Below, piece after piece: positions 1 to 7,379 of a stretch of DNA of 45,777 bases (its first letter is position 1; the number at the start of each line of letters is the position of its first letter). The notes below the pieces were generated by a model. It saw only the letters and a list, made by a program, of their open reading frames with translations. It was not told the DNA's origin and made no database searches. The position numbers and the translations under genes were made by a program. The stretch comes from Dehalococcoidia bacterium (GTDB lineage: Bacteria; Chloroflexota; Dehalococcoidia; Bin125). Location: contig JAJDYG010000026.1 in assembly GCA_022822855.1 (NCBI GenBank), forward strand, positions 1 through 45,777. Reading direction: 5' to 3'.

Positions 1-150
1 GAGGGTGTGGAGATGGCGATGCCGGGCGACAACGTGCAGATGACGGTGCGGTTGATTTCGCCGATTGCGCTGGAGGAGGGGTTGCGCTTTGCGATTCGCG
101 AGGGCGGCCGCACGGTCGGCGCCGGCGCTGTCACCTCGATCATCGAGTGA
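1..150 (+). CDS. tuf: Elongation factor Tu, C-terminal fragment (5' end cut by window edge)
   Basis: The first base is in frame and gives the last 49 residues of EF-Tu up to a TGA at 148-150. The motifs match EF-Tu domain 3: a PGDNVQM stretch, a [10 protein letters not shown] strand, and the [14 protein letters not shown] signature followed by a short VTSIIE end. EF-Tu delivers aminoacyl-tRNA to the ribosome as a GTP complex. The gene lies directly upstream of rpmG-secE-nusG, a common bacterial order. A second tuf start is found at the other end of the window, so this is one of two copies. Only the 3' end is visible and the GTPase domain cannot be inspected. Confidence 0.97.
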   Translation, partial: EGVEMAMPGDNVQMTVRLISPIALEEGLRFAIREGGRTVGAGAVTSIIE

Positions 151-220
151 CCGTGGAATCACGGGACGGCGCGCCGGAATAGCACTGAGCGCGCCAATCG
201 TGCGAAGATGTTTCTAACCA

Positions 221-244
221 GCCGGACCAGGACCACGGTCCGGC
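221..244 (+). promoter_or_regulatory. Hairpin between tuf and rpmG
   Basis: A perfect 8-bp inverted repeat, GCCGGACC at 221-228 and GGTCCGGC at 237-244, encloses an 8-nt loop. It lies 70 nt after the tuf stop and 21 nt before the rpmG start. No T-run follows, so it is not a classical intrinsic terminator. It could be a factor-dependent terminator, an RNA processing site or an attenuator separating tuf from the rpmG-secE-nusG transcript. Confidence 0.5.
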
Positions 245-265
245 GATCGAGGAAGGGAACTGGCC

Positions 266-427
266 ATGGCGAAGGGTGATCGAGTGTTCATCACGCTGCG
301 CTGCCGGGAATGCCAGACGCACACGTATCACACGACGAAGAACCGTCGGAACGATGCGGACCGTCTGGAGTTGACGAAGTACTGCCCGAACTGCCGCGTG
401 CGCCGGGCGTACCGGGAGACGCGGTGA
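266..427 (+). CDS. rpmG: 50S ribosomal protein L33
   Basis: This 53-residue basic protein has the usual L33 length and pattern. An N-terminal strand (residues 5-12) is followed by CREC, a Thr/Lys/Arg-rich hairpin with a YHTTKNRRN core, and a second CPNC, giving the four-cysteine zinc-ribbon form of L33. It belongs to the large ribosomal subunit near the E site. The ATG at 266 is preceded by GGAAGGG at 251-257. The stop is only 3 nt before the secE start, so the two are probably co-transcribed and coupled. The order tuf-rpmG-secE-nusG supports the call. Confidence 0.96.
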   Translation: MAKGDRVFITLRCRECQTHTYHTTKNRRNDADRLELTKYCPNCRVRRAYRETR

Positions 428-430
428 TTC

Positions 431-865
431 GTGGCCCGATCGCGTGATAGCCGTCGCCGCCGGGGTCGCCGCAGCGGACAGCCGCGGGCGGGTTCTTCGA
501 CGCCGCGTCCGACGCGCTCGAGCGCGCCGCGCCCCGAGCCGACAGCACAATCCGCGGACACTGGACCTGTCTCCGGTGGAGCAGCCGAAGCCGCGGCGTT
601 GCCGGCGCGTCCGCGTCGCGAGATTGCGGCGTCGCGGCCGATCACCTCGGATGCGCCGCGAGTTCAGAGCCTGTTCTACCGACTGACACATCCGCGAGCG
701 ATCCTGGCGATCATCGACGAGCTGCGTAAGGTCGTTTGGCCGACTCGTCAGGAGACGGCCAACCTGACCGTCGTGGTTTTGGTTGTCGCGATCGCGGTTG
801 GCATTTTCCTGGGCGCGATCGACTTTGGTCTGAATCGCGTGGTGGAAGAAACGTTGCTGCCCTGA
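431..865 (+). CDS. secE: Preprotein translocase subunit SecE, with long basic N-terminal extension
   Basis: The last 65 residues are a typical minimal SecE: an amphipathic helix with DELRKVVWPTRQE, then one membrane-spanning segment (about residues 113-133). SecE clamps the SecY channel in the inner membrane. The first 75 residues are an Arg/Pro/Ser/Ala-rich low-complexity extension that short SecE proteins lack. The start used is the GTG at 431, 3 nt after rpmG; no convincing later start exists before the conserved part. The stop TGA overlaps the nusG ATG by one base, so SecE and NusG are probably translationally coupled. Confidence 0.93.
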   Translation: MARSRDSRRRRGRRSGQPRAGSSTPRPTRSSAPRPEPTAQSADTGPVSGGAAEAAALPARPRREIAASRPITSDAPRVQSLFYRLTHPRAILAIIDELRKVVWPTRQETANLTVVVLVVAIAVGIFLGAIDFGLNRVVEETLLP

Positions 866-1779
866 TGACGACTTCACGAGATACCGAACAAACAGAGGCA
901 GCCGACGGCGGGTTCGGTCGCCGTGAGATTTCGGCAGCAGAACGCGAGCTGCAGGAGGTCATGGCGGCAGCTCGCGCACTGGGCATTGAAGCCGAGACCC
1001 AAGAGGCTGAGCCCGAGATCGACACGACCGCCGCCGAGGCCCTGGTGGAACTGGGACTGGATCGTCCGGTCGAGCAAGAGGCGACGCCGATCGCCTCGTT
1101 TCTGCAGGGCGATGAGGAGGAAGCTGAAGACGCGGAGCCGGCGGTCTCGCTTGAGGGGATCCAGGAAACCGATGCGGCGTGGTTCGCGATCAATACGTAC
1201 ACCGGACACGAGAATCGCGTGCGCGACGCGCTGGACCTGCGGATCCGCAACATGGATGCGGAGGAGCAGTTCGTCGAGTTGCGTCCGGAGCAAGCGGGCG
1301 CCTCGAAGAAGGGGATGGCGGACAAGCGGTTCGTCCTGGTACCGACGCAGCAGGAGGTCGAGATTCGCGGCGGTAAGCGTCGCGAGGTGGAGCGCAAGCT
1401 GCTGCCCGGCTACGTGTTGCTGCAGATTCGGCTCGACCAGCAGACCGGCGGGCCCTCGGACGAGTCCTGGCACGTCGTCAACGGCACGGCGGGCGTGACC
1501 GGGTTCGTCGGTACGCGCGAGGATCTGCGCGACCGGGCGATCCCCCTGCCGCCAACCCAGGTGGCCAAGATCATCGGTCAGACCCAGGTGGAAGAGCCTC
1601 GAGTGCGCGTCGGCTTCGCGGTCAACGATTCAGTCCGCCTGACGGACGGTCCCTTCCTCGACATGGTGGCCGAGGTTGAGGAGATCAACGTCGAGAAGGG
1701 CAAGGTCCGGGTGCGGATTTCCATGTTCGGCCGCGAGACCCCTCTCGAGTTGGACTTCGACCAGGTAGAGAAACAGTAA
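865..1779 (+). CDS. nusG: Transcription termination/antitermination protein NusG, extended form
   Basis: NusG binds RNA polymerase and links it to Rho or the ribosome. The NGN domain begins near residue 105 (WFAINTYTGHENRV) and includes KLLPGYVLLQI; the KOW domain lies near residues 249-304 with DGPF and a KVRVRISMFGRETPLEL strand. At 304 residues it is far longer than the usual 175-190. About 105 acidic residues precede the NGN domain, and the loop before KRFVLVPTQQEV (about residues 139-155) is enlarged. The ATG at 865 overlaps the secE stop; the next ATG (961) would still leave a 70-residue extension. rplK follows after 90 bp, the standard order. Confidence 0.95.
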   Translation: MTTSRDTEQTEAADGGFGRREISAAERELQEVMAAARALGIEAETQEAEPEIDTTAAEALVELGLDRPVEQEATPIASFLQGDEEEAEDAEPAVSLEGIQETDAAWFAINTYTGHENRVRDALDLRIRNMDAEEQFVELRPEQAGASKKGMADKRFVLVPTQQEVEIRGGKRREVERKLLPGYVLLQIRLDQQTGGPSDESWHVVNGTAGVTGFVGTREDLRDRAIPLPPTQVAKIIGQTQVEEPRVRVGFAVNDSVRLTDGPFLDMVAEVEEINVEKGKVRVRISMFGRETPLELDFDQVEKQ

Positions 1780-1869
1780 ACGGACATCGACGCCGACAGC
1801 GAGTAGGCTGAACACTTGCGTTTGCGCGCCGCCGAGGGTTGCTCGGTGGCGGAATAGGGAGATAGCCGG

Positions 1870-2295
1870 ATGGCGAAGCGTGTACGAGCAGTGTTGACAC
1901 TGCAGTTGGAGGCGGGCAAGGCCAGTCCGGCGCCGCCGGTTGGCCCGGCGCTGGGCCAGCACGGCGTGGGCATCATGGAGTTCGTCAAGAGCTACAACGA
2001 GCGCACAGCGTCGAGCGCCGGAGAGTTGATCCCGGCCCAGATCACGGTCTACGAGGATCGCTCGTTCACCTTCGAGTTGAGGACTCCGCCGGCATCGGAC
2101 TTGATTCGCCGCGCGGCAGGTCTCGAAAAGGGCGCATCGGAGCCACGGCGAGAGGTCGCGGGATCGATCACGTCGGACCAGGTTCGGGCGATCGCCGAAC
2201 AGAAGATGCAAGACCTGAACGCGAACGACATCGAAGCGGCCATGAAGATGGTCGCCGGGACGGCGCGTTCGATGGGTGTGGAAGTCGAGAACTAA
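1870..2295 (+). CDS. rplK: 50S ribosomal protein L11
   Basis: The 141-residue product has the standard L11 length. The N-terminal domain has the proline-rich [12 protein letters not shown] motif (residues 22-33), which in the family binds thiostrepton and release factors. The C-terminal RNA-binding domain contains the [16 protein letters not shown] helix and ends with ARSMGVEV. It binds the GTPase-associated region of 23S rRNA. An AGGGAG stretch precedes the ATG at 1870. rplA starts 2 nt after the stop, so the two form the classical L11-L1 operon, which in many bacteria is autoregulated by L1. Confidence 0.97.
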   Translation: MAKRVRAVLTLQLEAGKASPAPPVGPALGQHGVGIMEFVKSYNERTASSAGELIPAQITVYEDRSFTFELRTPPASDLIRRAAGLEKGASEPRREVAGSITSDQVRAIAEQKMQDLNANDIEAAMKMVAGTARSMGVEVEN

Positions 2296-2297
2296 CG

Positions 2298-3011
2298 ATG
2301 CCCAAGCATGGCAAGCGCTATCGCGGCGCGGTGGAGTCGTACAGCAAGGAAGCGCACTATCCGCCCTCCGAGGCGGTGGCGCTGGTCAAGCAGATGGCGA
2401 CCGCGAAGTTCGATGAGACGATCGAGCTGCATATCCGCACCGGACTCGACGTTCGCCATGCCGATCAGCAGTTGCGAGGCACGGCGAGACTCCCGCATGG
2501 GCTGGGCAAGGAAGTCCGCGTGGCCGTCTTCGCCGAAGGCGACGCGGCGACGGCGGCGACCGAGGCAGGGGCCGAGATCGTCGGCGCGGACGACCTGATT
2601 CAGCAGGTGCAGGACGGGTTGACCGACTTCGATGTCGCCGTGGCGCAACGCGAGTTGATGGGCAAGGTCGGCCGGCTGGGTCGCGTGCTCGGCCCGCGCG
2701 GGCTGATGCCCAATCCGCGAGCCGGGACGGTCGTCGACCGAGATGACGTAGCCAAGGCGGTTGGCGAGGCCAAGGCCGGCCGGGTCGAGTTCCGCACCGA
2801 CCGCGAAGCCTCGGTGCATGTGCCGCTGGGCAAGGCGAGTTTTGGTGAAGACCAGTTGCTGGACAATCTTGCGACGATGGTGACGGAGATCGTCAAGGCC
2901 AGGCCCTCGGGTTCGAAAGGCAGCTACATTCGCTCCTTGAACATCGCCTCGACGATGGGACCGGGGGTCAAGCTGGAGCAGCAGTCGACCCTCGCGTTGA
3001 GGGTGGACTGA
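2298..3011 (+). CDS. rplA: 50S ribosomal protein L1
   Basis: The 237-residue product matches L1 in length and motifs: an N-terminal KHGKRYR basic stretch, a [21 protein letters not shown] segment, the central [18 protein letters not shown] signature, and a C-terminal [22 protein letters not shown] strand. L1 forms the mobile L1 stalk that moves deacylated tRNA and often represses its own mRNA. The ATG at 2298 follows the rplK stop by 2 nt, so translation is probably coupled. A 399-bp non-coding leader follows before rplJ. Confidence 0.97.
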   Translation: MPKHGKRYRGAVESYSKEAHYPPSEAVALVKQMATAKFDETIELHIRTGLDVRHADQQLRGTARLPHGLGKEVRVAVFAEGDAATAATEAGAEIVGADDLIQQVQDGLTDFDVAVAQRELMGKVGRLGRVLGPRGLMPNPRAGTVVDRDDVAKAVGEAKAGRVEFRTDREASVHVPLGKASFGEDQLLDNLATMVTEIVKARPSGSKGSYIRSLNIASTMGPGVKLEQQSTLALRVD

Positions 3012-3028
3012 CAGGGCCGAACCCTGCA

Positions 3029-3078
3029 TGAACTCCGCTGAACCACGCTGAATCAGGCTGAACGATCCTGAACGGCCC
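3029..3078 (+). repeat. Five direct repeats, exact 10-nt period, TGAA core
   Basis: Five back-to-back 10-mers each begin with TGAA: TGAACTCCGC, TGAACCACGC, TGAATCAGGC, TGAACGATCC and TGAACGGCCC. The period is exactly 10 nt in all copies while the second half of each unit varies. Ten is not a multiple of three, so the periodicity is not from a coding repeat; it would place the TGAA cores on one face of the DNA helix. Further CTGAAC copies occur at 3153, 3216 and 4019. The function is unknown. Confidence 0.8.
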
Positions 3079-3183
3079 GACCAGCGGATCTCCCGTAAAG
3101 CACTGGGAATTCGTATCTTTAAGCCGCCGGACAGAAAATTCAGGCTGGACACCTGAACACAGCGAAGGCCGGTTGTCGCGTAA

Positions 3184-3201
3184 GCGGCTGACGCGAGCCG
3201 C
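3184..3201 (+). other. Hairpin in rplJ leader
   Basis: A perfect 6-bp stem, GCGGCT (3184-3189) with AGCCGC (3196-3201), closes a 6-nt loop. No T-run follows. It is probably part of the folded rplJ leader RNA. Confidence 0.4.
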
Positions 3202-3260
3202 AGGGCTGGACTAAGCTGAACGACAGGAAACGGGAATCAATGCCGCCCGAGACCGCCGGC

Positions 3261-3281
3261 GGACTCCCATACGGGAAGTCC
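3261..3281 (+). other. Bulged hairpin in rplJ leader
   Basis: GGACTCCC (3261-3268) pairs with GGG (3273-3275) and AGTCC (3277-3281), leaving a single bulged A at 3276 and an ATAC tetraloop. The 8-bp stem with one bulge is the best-formed local fold in the rplJ leader and a candidate protein-binding element. Confidence 0.45.
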
Positions 3282-3410
3282 TGAAACGACCGGCGCAGGC
3301 AGCAGCCGATGGTTCGCTCGCCGGTGCGCGAGCAGGCGTGTGGTTGCGAGTCTGCGTGGTCGAGCGGGTTGGGGCGGCGGAAGCGACGGACACGCAGGTC
3401 GGGAGGCGGC

Positions 3411-3956
3411 ATGGCAACTGAACGCAAGCGGGAACAGGTCGCATTGCTCGAGGAGCGCCTCGGCCGCGCGTCGATCACGATTGGGATCGACTATCGAGGC
3501 CTGAGCGTGAAGGACATGCAGGAGCTGCGCCGCGCGATTCGCGCGGAAGCGCCCGAGACCGAGTTGCGCGTGATCAAGAACACGCTGTGGCGGCGCGCGT
3601 CGGAAGGCGCGGGCGAACCAGGGGCGGCTGATCTGGCGCAGGAATCGACGGCGATGCTGTTCGGCTTCGGTGATCTGACCGAGGCTCCGAAGGCGCTGCA
3701 GAAGTACACGCGCGAGAACCGGCTCGAGATCCCGATTCGCGGCGTGTACGTCGAGGGCGAGCTCGAGGACGGGTCTCAGGTAGGTGCGCTCGCTGATGTG
3801 CCCAGCCGTCCGGAGTTGATGGCCAAGGTCGCCGGCGGGTTGAACAGCCCGGTATCCGGCCTGGCTGGAGTCCTGAGCGCAGTGTTCCGCGACGTTGCGG
3901 CGATCGTCGAGGCGCGCGCGGAGCAGCTCGAAACTGCCGAGTCGGGCGCCGAGTAA
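3411..3956 (+). CDS. rplJ: 50S ribosomal protein L10
   Basis: L10 anchors the L7/L12 dimers at the base of the ribosomal stalk. The 181-residue product begins MATERKREQVALLEERL and has the family's IGIDYRGLSVKDMQELRRAIR segment, the RVIKNTLWRRA motif, and a C-terminal helix that carries L7/L12. An upstream in-frame GTG exists, but the ATG at 3411 sits 4 nt after GGGAGG and matches the family's N-terminus, so it is preferred. It is followed by rplL, with a hairpin between the two genes. Confidence 0.96.
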   Translation: MATERKREQVALLEERLGRASITIGIDYRGLSVKDMQELRRAIRAEAPETELRVIKNTLWRRASEGAGEPGAADLAQESTAMLFGFGDLTEAPKALQKYTRENRLEIPIRGVYVEGELEDGSQVGALADVPSRPELMAKVAGGLNSPVSGLAGVLSAVFRDVAAIVEARAEQLETAESGAE

Positions 3957-3966
3957 CGGGACATCT

Positions 3967-3996
3967 GCCCGGGCGATCGCTGGCGACCGCTCGGGC
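3967..3996 (+). promoter_or_regulatory. Strong hairpin between rplJ and rplL
   Basis: GCCCGGGCGATCGC and GCGACCGCTCGGGC form a long stem of about 12-13 pairs with one G-T pair and one A-C mismatch, closed by a short loop around 3980-3982. No T-run follows. Such a structure between the L10 and L7/L12 genes could stabilise the mRNA, act as a processing site, or help set the excess of L7/L12 over L10. A CTGAACGGCC copy from the leader repeat family lies 22 nt downstream. Confidence 0.55.
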
Positions 3997-4048
3997 GTGC
4001 AAACAGAGAAGACACGGTCTGAACGGCCGGCATTGAGTGGAGACAGAC

Positions 4049-4432
4049 ATGTCGAAGGTTGACGAAGCGTTTGATCTGATCAGCGCGATGACGATTCTCG
4101 AAGCGCGGGACCTGGTCAAGCGCATCGAGGAAGAGTTCGGAGTGACGGCGGCGGCTCCGGTCGCGGCAGTCGCGGCTGCCGGCAACGGCGCTGCGGCGAC
4201 GGCCGAGGTGGCCGAAGAGCAGACCGAGTTCGATGTGGTTCTGCAGGCGTTCGGCGACAAGAAGATCAACGTGATCAAGGCCGTCCGCGCGGTGACCGAC
4301 CTCGGGCTGCGCGAGGCCAAGGAGTTTGTCGAGTCTGCGCCGCAGACCGTCAAAGAGGGTCTGCCCAAGGAAGAGGCCGACGCGGTCAAGGCTTCGCTCG
4401 AAGAGGCCGGCGCGACGGTCGAACTCAAGTAG
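4049..4432 (+). CDS. rplL: 50S ribosomal protein L7/L12
   Basis: The 127-residue product is the multicopy stalk protein that recruits elongation-factor GTPases. It has the N-terminal dimerisation domain ([24 protein letters not shown]), an Ala/Gly/Pro hinge at about residues 37-55, and a C-terminal domain with [19 protein letters not shown] and [13 protein letters not shown]. The ATG at 4049 is chosen because GGAG lies 6 nt upstream; an in-frame GTG at 4037 would add four residues. The usual downstream neighbours rpoB and rpoC are not present; a LysM gene follows after 153 bp. Confidence 0.96.
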   Translation: MSKVDEAFDLISAMTILEARDLVKRIEEEFGVTAAAPVAAVAAAGNGAAATAEVAEEQTEFDVVLQAFGDKKINVIKAVRAVTDLGLREAKEFVESAPQTVKEGLPKEEADAVKASLEEAGATVELK

Positions 4433-4513
4433 GTCCGGCTCCGATCTGGTCCCATCTGACAGCTGCGCGGTCGCACTGCGTGCAGTAGCCGACGTACGTC
4501 CGGCGCGTCCGAG

Positions 4514-4542
4514 TTGCGCTATCGTTAACCCCGCTGTACAGT
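4514..4542 (+). promoter_or_regulatory. Candidate promoter for the LysM gene
   Basis: TTGCGC at 4514-4519 and TACAGT at 4537-4542 are separated by exactly 17 nt, placing a transcription start about 37 nt before the ATG at 4586. The -35 matches the consensus in three positions and the -10 in four. It sits in the gap after rplL and would start a new unit of LysM protein, membrane protein and radC. Confidence 0.35.
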
Positions 4543-4585
4543 TTCGCGCCGGCGCGAGCCGTCGGCGTCGATTCCGGGGTCTGCG

Positions 4586-5182
4586 ATGGCGGTTGATCAC
4601 CCGGTCATCAATCTCCCCAGCGGTCGATGGCCGCGAAATTCGCGAGCTTTCGAGTTGGGTGTTGTGGTCGTGCTGACGGTGGCTGTGGTCGTCGTGGCGG
4701 CATTGTGGGGGACATCCAGGGAGGCTGTGGAGTCGACCGGCCAGGGATCTGGGGCTGTTGCGGTTGCGCCGGCGGCGACCCCTGAAGCGAAGTCGGACGT
4801 GGTGGAACCGTCGGCGACCCAGGCGGCAGAAACGGACCGACCAGCATTGGCTGTTGCGACAACTCCTGAATCGAGCGATGCCGCCGCGCCGGCGCTGCCT
4901 TCGCAAACCGGTATCGTGCCGGGGCGGCCGGATCCGAGCGGCCCCGCGCTGCCGGATTCGTTTGAGTGGTACCAAGTCCAGCGTGGAGAGTCGTTGTTCG
5001 CGATTGCCAGCGCTCGGGGTGTGACGGTGTCCGACCTGTTGTTGTGGAACTGGCATCTGGACGAGGATTCGACCTTGATTCGCGGCGAGTGGATCTGGAT
5101 TCCCCAATGGGACGAGTCTGCGGTGGCTGACGAGTCGGGTGCGTCGGCGGAAGAGGGGAAGAGCGGTCGTGGCGGCGGGTAG
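4586..5182 (+). CDS. Membrane-anchored LysM-domain protein
   Basis: The 198-residue protein has a short cytoplasmic N-terminus, one membrane-spanning helix (about residues 24-44), a long Ala/Pro/Thr/Glu-rich linker (45-122), and one LysM domain (about 125-172) with YQVQRGESLFAIASARGVTV and an RGEWIWIP end. LysM domains bind GlcNAc-containing glycans such as peptidoglycan, so this is probably an exported, anchored wall-binding protein. No catalytic domain is visible. The stop overlaps the next gene by about 14 bp, implying co-expression. Whether this lineage has peptidoglycan cannot be judged here. Confidence 0.85.
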   Translation: MAVDHPVINLPSGRWPRNSRAFELGVVVVLTVAVVVVAALWGTSREAVESTGQGSGAVAVAPAATPEAKSDVVEPSATQAAETDRPALAVATTPESSDAAAPALPSQTGIVPGRPDPSGPALPDSFEWYQVQRGESLFAIASARGVTVSDLLLWNWHLDEDSTLIRGEWIWIPQWDESAVADESGASAEEGKSGRGGG

Positions 5183-5798
5183 ATACCACGACTTGCGTGG
5201 CACGCAGGCGCCGGATCAGGATCGCGCGAAGCGGGGCATTCTGCGCTCGATGGTGATCTGGACGCCGGCCTTCGGCCTGCTGACGGTTGGCGCCGTGTAC
5301 ATGATGGTCGACGCCCTGGGCGGCAACGGCGGGGCCTGGTTTGGCTTTTCGCTATTCGCGCTGATTGGCCTGCTGTCCGGGTTTTCGGCGCTCTCGGCGT
5401 TTCGCGACTGGTTTTCCGAGCCGATCGAGACCACCGGTCAGGTGGCGCGCAAGTGGCGCAAGTTCGACCTGTTGATTTTTTTCCGCGCACACTACGTCCT
5501 GGTCGCTCGTCGCGTCTATCGAGTGCCGAGGCTGATGTTCGATGAGATGCCGGAGCCGGGCGGCTGGGTTTACCTGCATCACTACCCGCACACGAACGCG
5601 GTGGTCTCCTGGCGGCCGTTGGGCGAGGAAGAGCGTCCGCGCACCGAAGAGGAAGCAGAGCAAGAGGCAGAGGAAGAGGAGCGCTCGCGGAACATCGAGG
5701 AAGCGTGGGAACAGCGTCGGCGGGAACGGGAGCGCGAAGCGGCTCCGAGTCGCGAACGGGTCGACCTGCCAACATTTGGCGAAAGCCGCGACGAGTAG
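5169..5798 (+). CDS. Conserved-looking membrane protein with charged C-terminal helix
   Basis: I do not recognise the family. About 209 residues: a basic N-terminus, two hydrophobic segments near residues 25-45 and 50-68, a middle region with KFDLLIFFRAHYVLVARRVYRVPRL, then a highly charged Glu/Arg-rich helix, probably a coiled coil, from about 150 to 190. The GTG at 5169 is preceded by AGGGGAAG; an in-frame ATG at 5139 is an alternative and would overlap the LysM gene further. Its overlaps with the LysM gene upstream and with the extended radC frame downstream suggest one operon. It contains a T7 run at about 5476-5482 within intact Phe codons. The function is unknown. Confidence 0.7.
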   Translation: MAAGRYHDLRGTQAPDQDRAKRGILRSMVIWTPAFGLLTVGAVYMMVDALGGNGGAWFGFSLFALIGLLSGFSALSAFRDWFSEPIETTGQVARKWRKFDLLIFFRAHYVLVARRVYRVPRLMFDEMPEPGGWVYLHHYPHTNAVVSWRPLGEEERPRTEEEAEQEAEEEERSRNIEEAWEQRRREREREAAPSRERVDLPTFGESRDE

Positions 5799-5812
5799 CG
5801 GCGGGTAACGGG

Positions 5813-6673
5813 GTGCGAGACCCACTAGCTGAACTCCAGGAGGCTTGGGCCAGAGAAGACGCTGAGCTGGCTCGGCGGGCGGAATCGGATGCCGAGAGCG
5901 AGCCCGCGCCTGTGCCGCAAGGCCGAACGCCTCGCAAGCGGTTGGTCGATCACATGGACAAAGAGGACCTGCCGCGCGAGCGGTTGGTCCGCCTGGGCGC
6001 TGAAGCGTTGTCTAATGCAGAGCTGGTCGCGATCCTGCTGAGTACCGGGGACAGCGAGCAGAATGTCCTGGAGAAATCGCGGAGCTTGCTCAAGGATCGC
6101 GGTCTGGTCGGTCTGTTGCGCTCCGAGGTGCAGGAGTTGAAGCAGGTATCCGGACTGGGCACGGCCAAGGTGACGAGGATCAAGGCCGCGGTTGAGCTGG
6201 CCGCGAGAGGACTGGCCGATGACGAGTGGCCGGCCCGGGAACCGTTTCGGACATCGAAGCAGGTGTACGAGCGCTATCGCGGACTGCTGGGTGATCTGGT
6301 TCACGAGGAGGTCTGGGTGCTGGTCCTGGATCAGCAGCATTGCCTGATTCGGGAGGAGCGGCTGTACAAGGGAATGGTGCACGGCGCATCGGTGCGTGTT
6401 GCCGAGTTGCTGCGTCCGGTCATCGTCCACCAGGGTCCCGCCATGATCGTCGTGCACAATCATCCGTCGGGCTCGCCGGAGCCATCGCGGGCGGACCGGG
6501 CGATGACCGCTGATCTAAGCGCCTCCTCGGCGACGATGGGTATCGCTCTGCTGGACCACGTGATCGTGACCCGCTCGGACTTCGTCTCCATGGCTCAGCT
6601 CGGAATGCTGGGCCGCGATGCGCAGGAATCGCAGGCCGCCGGTGAGCGTCGGACGGAGAGGTATCGGGGCTAG
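5813..6673 (+). CDS. radC: RadC family JAMM/MPN-domain protein
   Basis: The 286-residue product has the helix-hairpin-helix part of RadC (LPRERLVRLGAEALSNAELVAILL, then SGLGTAKVTRIKAAVELA) and a C-terminal JAB1/MPN+ domain with the metal-binding VHNHPSGSPEPSRAD motif and a LDHVIV strand. RadC proteins were linked historically to DNA repair, but their biochemical role is unsettled. The conserved region starts near residue 46; the preceding residues are an acidic extension. The GTG at 5813 fits the end of the preceding gene; the ATG at 5953 would give a protein without the extension. cvpA-like follows after 26 bp. Confidence 0.9.
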   Translation: MRDPLAELQEAWAREDAELARRAESDAESEPAPVPQGRTPRKRLVDHMDKEDLPRERLVRLGAEALSNAELVAILLSTGDSEQNVLEKSRSLLKDRGLVGLLRSEVQELKQVSGLGTAKVTRIKAAVELAARGLADDEWPAREPFRTSKQVYERYRGLLGDLVHEEVWVLVLDQQHCLIREERLYKGMVHGASVRVAELLRPVIVHQGPAMIVVHNHPSGSPEPSRADRAMTADLSASSATMGIALLDHVIVTRSDFVSMAQLGMLGRDAQESQAAGERRTERYRG

Positions 6674-6695
6674 CAGGCGATTCGAGAGACCTGTG

Positions 6696-6701
6696 TACAG
6701 T
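6696..6701 (+). promoter_or_regulatory. Candidate -10 for a leaderless cvpA-like transcript
   Basis: TACAGT at 6696-6701 is a TANNNT hexamer placed 7 nt before an in-frame GTG at 6709, as expected for a leaderless mRNA. No good -35 is visible. It resembles hexamers before thrB, moaDE and the metallophosphoesterase gene. Confidence 0.25.
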
Positions 6702-7293
6702 GAGCCTCGTGAGTGATTCCGGGCTGATTCTAGGTCTCAGTTGGATCGATCTGGCCATTGTCCTGGTGGCCGTCGGGATCGCTGTGTGGGGCTGGCGGAT
6801 GGGGATCCTGCGGGCCGGCATCGCGCTGCTGTCGATCGTCGTGGGGGTGCTGCTGGCGGGGATGTATCACGAGCGAGTGTTCGTCGACCTGGCGATTGCG
6901 GAGGCGCCGTCTGGACCAATGAAGGCGTCCAGTTTCGTCGTAATCATGGCGCTGGTGTCGGTTGGCGGCTACGTTGTCGGTACGTTCATGCGCGGCCTGG
7001 CGTCGGTGCTGCTGTTGGGCTGGGCTGATCGCGCGGCGGGCGCGTTGTTCGGAGCGTTGTTCGGTCTGCTGTTGGCTCAGGCGGCGATTGCGATCGTGGT
7101 GATGGCCGGGCTCGACGACGCCAACGGTGAGATCGGCGGCTCGGTCATCGGCTGGGCGATGTTGGACAATGTCCCCGTCGTTCGAGCGCTGTTGCCCTCC
7201 GAGTTCGACCTGGCGATCCAGCAGTTCGTGGCCGAAGTAGACACGCTGCGCGCCACGGTTGACGGTGTCCAGGGACCGATCGGCGGCGGTTAG
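6700..7293 (+). CDS. cvpA: CvpA family membrane protein
   Basis: The 197-residue protein is hydrophobic with about four membrane segments (near residues 14-32, 38-56, 80-98 and 110-136). It begins with SWIDLAIVLVAVGIAVWGWRMG, which matches the CvpA pattern of an N-terminal helix followed by a G-rich turn, and has the later SVLLLGWADRAAGALFGALFGLL segment typical of the family. CvpA was named from colicin V production and is tied to envelope homeostasis. The start is GTG 6700 or GTG 6709; the latter fits a leaderless transcript. It lies between radC and an HNH gene on the same strand. Confidence 0.8.
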   Translation: MSLVSDSGLILGLSWIDLAIVLVAVGIAVWGWRMGILRAGIALLSIVVGVLLAGMYHERVFVDLAIAEAPSGPMKASSFVVIMALVSVGGYVVGTFMRGLASVLLLGWADRAAGALFGALFGLLLAQAAIAIVVMAGLDDANGEIGGSVIGWAMLDNVPVVRALLPSEFDLAIQQFVAEVDTLRATVDGVQGPIGGG

Positions 7294-7379
7294 CCGGCAG
7301 AATTCGCGGCTCGGTGTCCGACGAAGACCATTTGCGAGCGTTCGCTCGGTGCCGGCGGTGGTACGATCACGTCGGTGTG

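Larger units (their letters stand above)
3012..3410 (+). promoter_or_regulatory. Long structured leader upstream of rplJ (L10-leader position)
   Basis: This 399-bp gap between rplA and rplJ holds no credible gene. It contains a 10-nt-period repeat array at 3029-3078, an AT-rich patch near 3108-3122, a hairpin at 3184-3201, a bulged hairpin at 3261-3281 and an SD (GGGAGG, 3401-3406) before the rplJ ATG. In many bacteria the same position carries the L10 leader, an RNA bound by the L10(L12)n complex that autoregulates rplJ-rplL. The position and hairpins fit this role, but I could not identify the conserved L10-leader fold or kink-turn by eye. Confidence 0.55.

Noticed and set aside
140..877. 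Long open frames on the strand opposite rpmG-secE
   Set aside because: They are antisense to well-supported genes, Arg-rich with no domain pattern, and reflect the lack of stop codons in GC-rich DNA.
3029..3078. The 10-nt repeat array as a CRISPR array
   Set aside because: The repeat core is only 4-5 nt with 5-6 variable bases, far too short for CRISPR repeats and spacers, and no cas gene is present.
3776..5203. A 475-residue minus-strand open frame across rplJ-rplL and the LysM gene
   Set aside because: It runs antisense to L10 and L7/L12, which are certain, and has no motif.
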